DNA of 64,000 bases from Lysobacterales bacterium (GTDB lineage Bacteria; Pseudomonadota; Gammaproteobacteria; Xanthomonadales; SZUA-5): assembly GCA_022844135.1 (NCBI GenBank), contig JALHMG010000031.1, positions 1 through 64,000 of the forward strand, in the 5' to 3' direction. The number at the start of each line of letters is the position of its first letter. Position 1 is the stretch's first letter. The position numbers and the translations under genes were made by a program. Positions 42,871-51,447 of this stretch are shown one piece after another. The notes below the pieces were generated by a model that was given only the letters and a program-made list of their open reading frames with translations, searched no databases and was not told the DNA's origin.

Positions 42871-44117
42871 GGCGCCTTTGGCCAAGCCGCTTGCGGACGC
42901 GCCTGCTAGTTGCGATGAGCGGCTTCGCGCTGCTGGTGGCCACCTTGTTTACGCTCTACGCGCTGGCGTTCGCCTACACCGTGGAGGATCAGTTCATCGA
43001 GCGCATGTTGCGCGATGAGGCGAAGCTGGTCTTGTGGCAGGCGGACGCAGGCGTGGCGCTGCGTCCGCACTCCGCGCAACTGTACGCGAGCGTCGCGGAC
43101 CTGCCCGACGACCTGCGCCGAGTGATGGCCGAGGAACCCATGCGCACTGAAGTCGCTGGCGACGACGGACGGCACTATCACCTGACCACATTGACTCTGG
43201 ATGGGGCGACGGTCTGGCTGGTCGCAGAAGTCGGCGAGCAACTGGTGTTTCGCCGGATGCGTTCCGCCGTCATCGAAATCCTGGGTTGGTCGACTCTCGG
43301 TGCCCTGGCCTTGGCGTTGGCGATTGGATACCTCATCGCCGCGGGCGTTACCCGCCGCGTCGAGCGCCTTGCGCTGCGCCTCGATTCGCTGCAGCCCGAC
43401 GCGCTGGGCTCGGCGTTCGCTGCAGATGCCAGCGACGAGGTCGCTGCATTGGAACACGGAATCGCTGAGCTGCTGTCGCGATTGAATCGGTTCGTAGCGC
43501 GCGAGCAGGCGTTTACGCGCGATGCCAGCCACGAATTGCGTACGCCGCTGACGATCATCCAGAGCGCCGCAGAACAGCTCGCGACGCAACCGCACGATGC
43601 ACAAGCCGCACAACGGATCGCCACGATTCTGACAGCCGCACAGCAAATGGCGCGCACGCTGCAAGCGCTGCTGACGCTGGCGCGCGCCGATACGCGTACT
43701 AGTGCGCCCGTTCGGGTCGCGCCCGCCATCGAGCGCTGCATCCTGGAACATGCCGCGCTGCTCGATCGAACGGCGATCAGGATCGACGTCAATGTCGCCG
43801 CTGGCGCTGTGATTGCCGTGGGCGAGGATGTGCTCGACATCGTTTTGCGCAACCTTATCGGCAACGCCATCGCACACTCCCCGCCGCAAAGCGCAATCGA
43901 TGTGCGCAGCGGCAATGGCCGACTGCGCATCAGCAATCCCAGCGAGCATCCGTTAAGCGCGGATGCCTTCGACGAATTCAGCAAAGGCGCGGACAGTCCT
44001 GGTATCGGACTCGGTTTGAGCATTCTCAAGCGCCTGGACGAGCGCTTCGCACTGGACCTGCAATTCCGCCACGACGCAGCTGCAAAGCGAATCGACGTCT
44101 CATTTAGATTGGCCTGA
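42867..44117 (+). CDS. Sensor histidine kinase
   Basis: 416-aa membrane sensor kinase starting at a GTG that overlaps the regulator stop. TM1 (about 13-37) and TM2 (about 134-160) enclose a roughly 95-aa periplasmic domain; a HAMP-like linker follows. The phosphoacceptor H222 lies in FTRDASHELRTPLTII, and the ATPase domain has NLIGNAIAHSP (N box) and SPGIGLGLSILKRL (G2 box). The G1 aspartate segment is short, as in compact QseC/PmrB-type kinases. The stimulus is unknown. Confidence 0.92.
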   Translation: MRRLWPSRLRTRLLVAMSGFALLVATLFTLYALAFAYTVEDQFIERMLRDEAKLVLWQADAGVALRPHSAQLYASVADLPDDLRRVMAEEPMRTEVAGDDGRHYHLTTLTLDGATVWLVAEVGEQLVFRRMRSAVIEILGWSTLGALALALAIGYLIAAGVTRRVERLALRLDSLQPDALGSAFAADASDEVAALEHGIAELLSRLNRFVAREQAFTRDASHELRTPLTIIQSAAEQLATQPHDAQAAQRIATILTAAQQMARTLQALLTLARADTRTSAPVRVAPAIERCILEHAALLDRTAIRIDVNVAAGAVIAVGEDVLDIVLRNLIGNAIAHSPPQSAIDVRSGNGRLRISNPSEHPLSADAFDEFSKGADSPGIGLGLSILKRLDERFALDLQFRHDAAAKRIDVSFRLA

Positions 44118-44246
44118 CATTTTGCGCCCGACCCAGCCCGCATCTCGATCCTCCGCGCAACGGCAACGACAACGACCGCAACAAAAGCAACATCCGAACC
44201 TCGCACATCGGCTCATAATTGGCTGGTGTGCGATGATGGGGGCCAT

Positions 44247-45323
44247 ATGCAGCGTGAACATATTGTCGAGTTGGTCGGTGGCGGCGATGAAGCGACAGCA
44301 TTGCTGCGTCTGCAGTTGCGCCGAGCTGCCAAGCAACTGCGTGCGCCCTGGCGCCTTCGCCGCGACGGCGATGCGACGATCGACCTGATGGTCGTGGCCG
44401 ATGCGGGAGAGCTTCCAGGCGCGGAACTGACGCGTTGCCGCCTGATCGATCCCAATGCCGGCGCGAGCGCATTGTCCTATTTGCCGTGGCCTCTGACAGT
44501 GCCGCAACTCATCGAGCTGCTGAACGCCCGCAGTGTTGCGCCAGCTCCGGTCATCGCGCAGAACATTTACGACGACATATTCGACGACACGCCATCGGGC
44601 TTTCTCACGCTGGATCTGGACTCCATACCGTTCGAAATGCGCGGCAGCGATCTGATGGATGAGGCCGAAGCCTTCTTCCGCCGCGATTCGCGCCAGGAGC
44701 AAAGCGAAGCATTGCGCGCGATGCGGCTTCCGGAAACTGTGGCCATCGAAGCCACCGACGGCGATACCGGCGCCGGTGCGTCGCGGCGCCAGTTGCGCGA
44801 ATCGCTTGGCACCCAAAGCAGCGCACGGCACCTTGCAGGCGCCAGCTTCGCGCTCGCCGATTATCTGACCGGTTCGTTGCTGTCGGGTCCTTCGCGCGTC
44901 GATGTCGACGGCATCCAACTGGTGCTCGATCCGCGTCAAAAGCAGTATCACGCCAATGCGTCGCTGTGCGTGCTGGAGCATTTCGTTTGCCGCACTTTCG
45001 CCGTCAACCAATGGCGGCTGATGACCACGCAGGAGTTCGCCGCCGTTCGCCAACTGTGGCCGCCGCGACCCTTTGCCGAGCTGCAATGGCTGGCTGCATA
45101 CCTAAGCACCGAGCCGGTCGTCAGCCTGGCCAACGATAAGCGTTATCGCCTGCGCGTCACTCTGGACGTGCAGCGCGACTACGCACGCGCCGCGCGCGTG
45201 ACCCGGGAGCTGGCGCTCGGTACGACGTTGCGCGACGCCGCCGCAGCCGCACGGGTCACGCTTGACGAAGTGCGTCGTGTGGCGATGGCATGCGCAAGCG
45301 CCGGGTTGTTGTCGGAGGCGTAA
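44247..45323 (+). CDS. Hypothetical cytoplasmic protein with C-terminal HTH-like segment
   Basis: 358-aa protein without signal peptide or membrane helix, family not recognised. The N-terminal half is mixed alpha/beta and contains an acidic stretch (NIYDDIFDDTPSGFLTLDLD). The last 45 residues (TTLRDAAAAARVTLDEVRRV then AMACASAGLL) look like a helix-turn-helix/winged-helix motif. GGGGG precedes the ATG at 44247. It stands alone between the histidine kinase and the M14 peptidase genes, all on the plus strand. A regulatory or motility-related role is possible but unsupported. Confidence 0.6.
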   Translation: MQREHIVELVGGGDEATALLRLQLRRAAKQLRAPWRLRRDGDATIDLMVVADAGELPGAELTRCRLIDPNAGASALSYLPWPLTVPQLIELLNARSVAPAPVIAQNIYDDIFDDTPSGFLTLDLDSIPFEMRGSDLMDEAEAFFRRDSRQEQSEALRAMRLPETVAIEATDGDTGAGASRRQLRESLGTQSSARHLAGASFALADYLTGSLLSGPSRVDVDGIQLVLDPRQKQYHANASLCVLEHFVCRTFAVNQWRLMTTQEFAAVRQLWPPRPFAELQWLAAYLSTEPVVSLANDKRYRLRVTLDVQRDYARAARVTRELALGTTLRDAAAAARVTLDEVRRVAMACASAGLLSEA

Positions 45324-45427
45324 AGCCGTCAGCGGCGAATCGTGATCAGGTCGCGCTGCAGATAGCCACTTCGAAGCGGCCCATTTACCGCTTACCATTG
45401 ACCGCTGACTCCTCTTACGGCGAACCG

Positions 45428-46339
45428 ATGCAAACTTCAACCTATCCGATCGGCATCGCCGGTCAACCCTGGACTGAGGCACACAAAGCTGAGTGGCTGG
45501 CACGCCAGACGCGCCATCGCAGCTATCGCGACGATGTGCTGCAAGTGGTCGATGACTTGCGCGAACGTTTTGCCATCATCGAGTACGGCACGGTGCGCTA
45601 TGGCGACGAGGCATATCCGCTGCTGGCCATACGCGATCGCAACTGGCGCGAGGACTTGCCGTGCGCTCTGGTCACCGGCGGGGTGCACGGTTACGAGACC
45701 AGCGGCGTCCACGGCGCGCTCGCATTTGCCGCCACGCATCTGGCGGACTACGCCGGGCTCCTGAATGTGCTGGTGGCGCCCTGCATCAGTCCCTGGGCCT
45801 ACGAGCGCATCCACCGCTGGAATGCGCACGCCGTCGATCCCAATCGCTCGTTCCGCGCGGGTGGCGAGGCCGAAGAATCGCTGGCGCTAATGCGCCTGAT
45901 CGCGCCCTGGCGCGGGCGATTCGTTGTGCATATCGATCTGCACGAAACCACCGACAGCGACGAGTCCGAGTTCCGTCCCGCACTCGCGGCCCGCGACGGC
46001 AAAGCTCACGAGGCCGGCGAAATTCCGGACGGCTTTTATCTCGTCGACGATGAGCACAACCCCCAGCCCGAGTTCCAGAGTGCCATCATTGCGGCCGTGG
46101 CCGCCGTCACTCACATTGCGCCGGCTGATGCAAACGGCCAGATCATCGGCTCCACCGTCGTCGCCCCCGGGGTCATCCAGTACCCGTTCAAAGCGCTCGG
46201 CCTGTGCGCCGGCATCAGCGACGCCCGCTACACAACCACCACCGAGGTCTATCCCGACAGCCCGCGCGCCACCCCCGAGCAGTGCATTGCCGCTCAAGTC
46301 GCTGCGGTGCGAGCCGCGCTGGAGTTTGCGCTTCGATAA
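45428..46339 (+). CDS. M14-family zinc carboxypeptidase
   Basis: 303-aa metallopeptidase without signal peptide. Zinc ligands are in GGVHGYETSGVHG (His/Glu) and HIDLHETTDSD (His), and the catalytic Glu in TTTTEVYPDS near residue 275. NRSFRAGG corresponds to the substrate-carboxylate Asn-Arg pair. The group includes succinylglutamate desuccinylase/aspartoacylase-like and peptide-trimming enzymes; cytosolic peptide or cell-wall fragment trimming is plausible. The upstream leader has no ribosome-binding site but a CATTGACCGCTGAC segment similar to the cysA leader. Confidence 0.85.
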   Translation: MQTSTYPIGIAGQPWTEAHKAEWLARQTRHRSYRDDVLQVVDDLRERFAIIEYGTVRYGDEAYPLLAIRDRNWREDLPCALVTGGVHGYETSGVHGALAFAATHLADYAGLLNVLVAPCISPWAYERIHRWNAHAVDPNRSFRAGGEAEESLALMRLIAPWRGRFVVHIDLHETTDSDESEFRPALAARDGKAHEAGEIPDGFYLVDDEHNPQPEFQSAIIAAVAAVTHIAPADANGQIIGSTVVAPGVIQYPFKALGLCAGISDARYTTTTEVYPDSPRATPEQCIAAQVAAVRAALEFALR

Positions 46340-46439
46340 TGGGGCGGGTCGCCGTGGGCCTTGAGCCACTGCGCATTGAACTTTCAGCCCCCGCCATGCA
46401 GCATCCGCGGCCTGTCACGACTTGGATACCGCGCCGCCG

Positions 46440-48329
46440 ATGAGCGCTCGATATAACGCTGCCGACATTGAGGTTCTGCAAGGCCTGGAGCCGGTGAAGC
46501 GCCGGCCAGGCATGTACACCGACACCACGCGCCCGAACCATCTGGTGCAGGAAGTGGTGGATAACTCCGTGGACGAAGCACTTTCCGGGCATGCCAAGAA
46601 CATCGACGTGAAGGTGTACGCCGATGGCTCCATCGAAGTCACCGACGATGGGCGCGGCATGCCGGTGGACATCCACCCGGAACACAAAGTGCCGGGTGTG
46701 GAATTAATCATGTGTCGGCTGCACGCCGGCGGCAAGTTCTCGAACAAGAACTACAACTTTTCCGGCGGCCTGCATGGCGTGGGCGTATCGGTGGTCAATG
46801 CGCTCAGCGAGCGTGTGGACGTAACCATCAAACGCGATGGCCAGGAATACGCGATCGGCTTCGCGCACGGCGATCCATCCTCGCCGCTCACGGTCATCGG
46901 CAGCGTCGGCAAAAAGAACACCGGCACGCGCGTGCGATTCTGGCCCGAAGCCAAGTATTTTGATTCGCCCAAGCTGTCGATGCCGCGCCTGCGACACGTG
47001 CTGCGCGCCAAGGCGGTGCTGTGCCCTGGCCTCACGGTCACGTTGTGGGATGAAGCCAGCAACGAGAGCGATCGTTGGTATTACGAGGATGGGCTCAAGG
47101 ATTACCTGAAAGCGCACTTGAGCGACCGCGAGATTTTGCCGACGGAACTGTTCACCGGTTCAGTGAACAAGACCACCGAGGCGGCGGACTGGGCGTTGGC
47201 GTGGAGCCTCGATGGCGAGGTAGTGCAGGAGAGCTACGTCAATTTGATCCCCACGGCGCAGCACGGTACGCACGTCAACGGTTTGCGCACAGGATTGACC
47301 GACGCGATCCGCGAGTTTTGCGAGTACCGAAACCTGCTGCCGCGCGGCGTCAAGCTGGCGCCGGAAGATGTGTGGGAGCGGCTGATGTTCGTGCTCAGTT
47401 TCAAGCAGCAGGACCCGCAATTCGCCGGACAAACCAAGGAGCGCTTGTCCTCGCGCGCCGCCGCGCCGTTCATGCAAAGCGCGATGCACGATGCCTTCAG
47501 CTTATGGCTCAACCAGCACACCGATCTTGGCGAAAAGATCGCGGCGCTTGCCATCGAACGCGCGCAGGCGCGCCTGAAAACCGAAAAGCAGGTGGTGCGC
47601 AAGAAAGTCACCACCGGCCCTGCCCTGCCCGGCAAACTTGCCGACTGCGCCTCGCAGGATCTGGGTCGAACCGAGCTGTTTATCGTCGAGGGCGATTCGG
47701 CCGGCGGCTCGGCCAAACAGGCGCGCGATCGCGACTTCCAGGCGATTCTGCCGCTTCGCGGCAAGATCTTGAACACCTGGGAGGTCGACTCCGGCTCGGT
47801 GCTGGCGTCGAGCGAAGTTCACGATCTCGCGGTTGCCATTGGCCTCGATCCTGGCAAGGACGATCTATCTGGACTGCGCTACGGCAAGATCGTGATCCTG
47901 TCCGATGCCGATTCCGACGGGCTGCACATCGCGACGCTCCTGAGTGCGTTGTTCGTGCGCCATTTCCGCTCACTGGTCAAGCACGGGCACGTCTTCGTCG
48001 CGATGCCGCCGCTGTTCCGTGTCGACGTGGGTAAACAGGTCTTTTACGCACTCGATGAAAGCGAGCGCAACGAACTGATGGAGCGCATCGCGCGGGAAAA
48101 AATCAAGGGCGCCGTCTCCACCACGCGCTTTAAGGGCCTTGGGGAGATGAACCCCAGTCAGCTGCGCGAGTCGACCATGCACCCGGACACGCGACGCCTG
48201 GTCCAATTGACTGTCTCAACCGACGAAGATGACGGCACCGATCGATTGCTGGACATGCTGCTCGCCAAAAAACGCGCCTCCGACCGCCGCGACTGGCTGG
48301 AGCAGAAGGGAGATCTGGCAGTGGTGTGA
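46440..48329 (+). CDS. parE: DNA topoisomerase IV subunit B
   Basis: 629-aa ATPase subunit of topoisomerase IV, needed for chromosome decatenation. The GHKL ATP-binding motifs are VVDNSVDEALSG, DDGRGMPV and GGLHGVGVSVVNAL; the transducer follows, and the TOPRIM domain has IVEGDSAGGSAKQARDR and LSDADSDGLHIATLL. The latter is the ParE form (GyrB has DVDGSHI). KGLGEMNPSQLRESTM is near the C-terminus. Length is typical of ParE and too short for a GyrB with the gamma-proteobacterial insert. A TTG at 46422 is an alternative start. Confidence 0.95.
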   Translation: MSARYNAADIEVLQGLEPVKRRPGMYTDTTRPNHLVQEVVDNSVDEALSGHAKNIDVKVYADGSIEVTDDGRGMPVDIHPEHKVPGVELIMCRLHAGGKFSNKNYNFSGGLHGVGVSVVNALSERVDVTIKRDGQEYAIGFAHGDPSSPLTVIGSVGKKNTGTRVRFWPEAKYFDSPKLSMPRLRHVLRAKAVLCPGLTVTLWDEASNESDRWYYEDGLKDYLKAHLSDREILPTELFTGSVNKTTEAADWALAWSLDGEVVQESYVNLIPTAQHGTHVNGLRTGLTDAIREFCEYRNLLPRGVKLAPEDVWERLMFVLSFKQQDPQFAGQTKERLSSRAAAPFMQSAMHDAFSLWLNQHTDLGEKIAALAIERAQARLKTEKQVVRKKVTTGPALPGKLADCASQDLGRTELFIVEGDSAGGSAKQARDRDFQAILPLRGKILNTWEVDSGSVLASSEVHDLAVAIGLDPGKDDLSGLRYGKIVILSDADSDGLHIATLLSALFVRHFRSLVKHGHVFVAMPPLFRVDVGKQVFYALDESERNELMERIAREKIKGAVSTTRFKGLGEMNPSQLRESTMHPDTRRLVQLTVSTDEDDGTDRLLDMLLAKKRASDRRDWLEQKGDLAVV

Positions 48330-48382
48330 GGCGGCGATGGCTGGCGCGCGCACGCCCACGCGGGCAGCCAGAACTTGCTGGA

Positions 48383-49276
48383 TCATGTGGCTTCGCAATC
48401 GTGCCGCGCGTAGACCGATCGCGCCGGCACGCGCTCCAACTGCCCATCGCGATAGTCCACGGCGAACGGCAGGTCGCTGCGGTGGACGTAGCCGATAAAG
48501 CACTCGCAGTTGGCCTTTGGGCAGGCGCGTGGGCGTAATTCGGACAGGAAACTGCCGTCGTACAGATTGCCGAGCAGGGTCGGCACGAAGTGGCAACGGC
48601 GGACGTTGCCGTCGCCATCGACCGACACCACGCGCTCGCCGGTGGCGCACGGTGCGTCGAGGCTCGGCGGCGGGCGCAGATTGAAATCGATATGTGGATC
48701 GATGTTGCGCATAAATGCGATCTCGTGATCGCTGTAGTAATCGGGTGGCCGCGGGTCGAGTGCGTTCAGCCACATCGGCGTCGCCTCAGGCAGGGCGGCG
48801 CGCAAGCGCGCAATGTCGGCAAACAGCTCGCGCGACGCTACCATGCCGACACTGTGGCGAATGCCGCGCGCGTTCAGTGCGGCGACACGCGACAAGAAAG
48901 CAGCCATCGTCGTTTCGCTCGGGTGCCACGTACACCAGAACGCGATCGTTGTCGCGTTGGCCTCATCCAGCCAACGCGGCTGGATACACAAATTGGTCTG
49001 GATCGCCACGCGCCGCACATTCGGCATGTGGCTCAGCTCCACCATCGCCTGGCGATAGTGTCGACGCACCAGCCCCTCGCCCCAGGGCGTGAACAAAATC
49101 GAGATCGCCATCGGCGCGGTGCGCACCCAGTCGATGAAGCGCGCCAGATCGTCGGCATCGCGCTGCAGCGTGGCCCGCGTATCGCGGCGTTTGGCGAATG
49201 GGCAATAGGCGCAGTCGTAGTTGCAACTGCTCAAGCGTCCGCGGTACAGAATCGAAAGTGCGTCAGGTGAGCTCAT
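48383..49276 (-). CDS. STM4011-family radical SAM protein
   Basis: 297-aa radical SAM enzyme. The [4Fe-4S]-SAM motif is C18-x3-C22-x2-C25 (CNYDCAYCPF). A C-terminal cysteine group (RRCHFVP and CPKANCECF, about 235-265) could bind an auxiliary cluster, as in SPASM/twitch proteins. It matches the STM4011 family known by genomic context only. It is the last gene of a four-gene minus-strand cluster and overlaps the STM4012-type gene by 14 nt. The reaction is unknown. Confidence 0.85.
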   Translation of the reverse strand: MSSPDALSILYRGRLSSCNYDCAYCPFAKRRDTRATLQRDADDLARFIDWVRTAPMAISILFTPWGEGLVRRHYRQAMVELSHMPNVRRVAIQTNLCIQPRWLDEANATTIAFWCTWHPSETTMAAFLSRVAALNARGIRHSVGMVASRELFADIARLRAALPEATPMWLNALDPRPPDYYSDHEIAFMRNIDPHIDFNLRPPPSLDAPCATGERVVSVDGDGNVRRCHFVPTLLGNLYDGSFLSELRPRACPKANCECFIGYVHRSDLPFAVDYRDGQLERVPARSVYARHDCEAT

Positions 49277-50600
49277 AAGCCGCCATACGCTCGCTGACCG
49301 CGGGCGAGGTCAACCACGGGCCGATGGTATCTGCGCGAGCGAGGCCAGCGTCGGTGAGCACGATTCGATCCGTTTCGAAATGCGCCAGACTAAACTCCTG
49401 CAATTGGCGCAGCTGCGAAATCTCGTCGAGGCAGTCGCCGCCGAAGCGCGCGCGATACGCCCGCCGATCGAGGCCCGGCGCGAGCAGCAGCGATTGAATC
49501 ACAAAGCGCCGCCGTTGCTCTTCCGCGTCGAGTTCGAAACCGTAGTCGACAGTCGCGAATGCTGCGCTATCGCGCTGCAGGTAGTCCTCAAGGATGTCGT
49601 TCACGCTGCGTCGCGATACGCCGAATTCCGTCGAATAGTGCACATCGCGCGTGTACGAGCGCGCGCCGCAGCCGATGCCCACCATGCCATCGGTCTGGCA
49701 GCAGTACGCCGGAACGCCATCCTCGCTGGGCGCATGCGCTGCGCGAAACATCCGCATGGAGATCTGCCGATAACCTGCCGCTCGAAGCGCATCCCGTCCG
49801 GCTTCGTAGAGCAAGGCGCGATCGGCGAGCGGCTCCGGCGCCAGCGCAAAGCGCCGCGAGCCGGTGCGCCCCAGCCCGGTCAGCGGGCGGACGTAAAGCG
49901 GGTAAAGATAGATCTCCTCGGGCGCGAACGCGAGCGCGCTCTCGATCGAAGCCAGGAAGCTGGCGATGCTCTGTCCTTCGATGCCGTAAATCAGATCGAG
50001 ATTCAGCGTTGGGAAATTGGCATCGCGAATGGCGGCGATGGCGCGCTCGACCTGTGCGCGTTGCTGCGGCCGAATCAACGCGCGTACTTCGGCGTCCGCG
50101 AAGCTCTGGATACCCATGCTGACGCGGTCGATGCCGACCTCGCGTACGAGCTGCATCTTTTCGCCATCGACCGTCTCCGGGGACACTTCGATGCCGGCGG
50201 GCATCGCGTGCAGGTCGACGCCGGATTGGCCCAATGCCTCGAAGAGATCCGCCAGTTGCCGCACGTCCAGATAGCTCGGCGTGCCACCGCCGAGCGCGAA
50301 ACGCGCAAAACGATGTTCGCCCAGCGCGGCGATCGTGGTGCGCAACTGCGCCTGGATTTGCTGCAGGTACCGGGCGACCACCTGCTCGCTCGGCCGCGCC
50401 AGCGTGAACAGATTGCAGAAGCCGCAGCGATAGGTGCAAAACGGAATGTGTGCGTACAAAAACAGTGCGCGTCGATCCTCATCCGCCCAAACCTGCGACA
50501 ACGGCCGCGGCGCTATCGGACGATAAGCGGTCTTGTGCGGATACGCGTAGGAATACGCCTGGTAGGGCGAGGCGCGCAGCAGTTCGGCAAGATCACTCAT
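49263..50600 (-). CDS. STM4012-family radical SAM protein (HemN-like)
   Basis: 445-aa radical SAM protein with C55-x3-C59-x2-C62 (HIPFCTYRCGFC), the fourth cysteine-rich residue F-C as in HemN, LGGGTPSYL, GIQSF and LNLDLIYGIEGQ, i.e. the coproporphyrinogen dehydrogenase fold, and a C-terminal HemN-like region. It is not HemN: a cluster role (STM4012 family) is indicated by its neighbours and by the divergent N-terminus. It overlaps the STM4013-type gene by 8 nt. Start 50600 is chosen for that overlap. Confidence 0.87.
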   Translation of the reverse strand: MSDLAELLRASPYQAYSYAYPHKTAYRPIAPRPLSQVWADEDRRALFLYAHIPFCTYRCGFCNLFTLARPSEQVVARYLQQIQAQLRTTIAALGEHRFARFALGGGTPSYLDVRQLADLFEALGQSGVDLHAMPAGIEVSPETVDGEKMQLVREVGIDRVSMGIQSFADAEVRALIRPQQRAQVERAIAAIRDANFPTLNLDLIYGIEGQSIASFLASIESALAFAPEEIYLYPLYVRPLTGLGRTGSRRFALAPEPLADRALLYEAGRDALRAAGYRQISMRMFRAAHAPSEDGVPAYCCQTDGMVGIGCGARSYTRDVHYSTEFGVSRRSVNDILEDYLQRDSAAFATVDYGFELDAEEQRRRFVIQSLLLAPGLDRRAYRARFGGDCLDEISQLRQLQEFSLAHFETDRIVLTDAGLARADTIGPWLTSPAVSERMAAYELT

Positions 50601-51393
50601 GCGACAGGACAAACTCAGCATAAGGAACGTTCATCACAACCGAATGCGCGTGTCGATGGCCGCTGTAACCGTCTTCGCCGTAAGCCGTGCCGTGGTCCGA
50701 GCAGACAATGACGAAGCTCGGCGCGCGCCGCGCCGCAGCGCTGAGCAACGGTGCCAGGCTCCGATCGACATAACGCAACGCAGCCGCTTGCGTATTTGCA
50801 TCGTCGCGCGCGGCGCCCGGCAGGTAGTGATGGTTGGGCTGATGCAAAGCCGAGACGTTGATGAAAGTGAAGCAGCGGCGCTGCGCAAGTTCTGGCGCAG
50901 CCAACCGTTTGCATGCCAGTGCGACCTGGCGCTCGGTGGAGTCGATCGCTGTGACACCGAGTTCTGGCGACCAATGCGCCTCGGCAAAAAGCGCAGGTAA
51001 AGCGTTGCCAAGTGGATTGGAGCGATTGAAAAAGCCGACGCCGCCAATGCAAATCGTGTGGTAGCCACGATCAGCGAGCGCTTCGACGATCGTCGCGCGG
51101 GTATCGAACACCGCGGTGTTCGCGTCGATGGTTTCGCTGCCGGAGAACGCCAGAGCGAAACGCCGCGGATGCGGACCGGGGCGCGCTGGCGTTGGCAGGA
51201 ATCCAGCAAAAAAAGCCTGATGAGCGGCGTAGGTGAAACTCGCTGGCGTGTGCCGCAGTTCCCAGCCGGTTGTTGGCAAATGCGCCTGCAGTGTCGGCAA
51301 TTCACCACGCAGGAAGCATCCTTGCGCCACGTCGTAGCGCAGCGTGTCGAGCGTGATCAGCAGCAGATCGTGGCTGCCAATGATGGCGTTCAT
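50593..51393 (-). CDS. STM4013-family alkaline-phosphatase-superfamily protein
   Basis: 266-aa protein with the metal-binding pattern of the sulfatase/alkaline phosphatase superfamily: LLLITLDTLRYDVA (Asp16 and a Thr where the nucleophile sits) near the N-terminus and VCSDHGTAYGEDGYSGHRHA at about 230-250 providing Asp-His and further histidines. It has no signal peptide, so it is cytoplasmic, unlike most sulfatases. The ATG at 51393 matches the family start; an in-frame ATG at 51441 would add 16 residues. The substrate is unknown. Confidence 0.8.
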   Translation of the reverse strand: MNAIIGSHDLLLITLDTLRYDVAQGCFLRGELPTLQAHLPTTGWELRHTPASFTYAAHQAFFAGFLPTPARPGPHPRRFALAFSGSETIDANTAVFDTRATIVEALADRGYHTICIGGVGFFNRSNPLGNALPALFAEAHWSPELGVTAIDSTERQVALACKRLAAPELAQRRCFTFINVSALHQPNHHYLPGAARDDANTQAAALRYVDRSLAPLLSAAARRAPSFVIVCSDHGTAYGEDGYSGHRHAHSVVMNVPYAEFVLSHE

Positions 51394-51447
51394 GTCCACG
51401 CGGAATTTCGACTCGGGTATTTTCAAGCATCTCCAGCTCATGCGAGT

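Noticed and set aside
49263..50600. Coproporphyrinogen dehydrogenase HemN
   Set aside because: The HemN-like fold is present, but the gene overlaps and sits within an STM4011-4014-type cluster and the N-terminus diverges, so a haem-synthesis role is unlikely.
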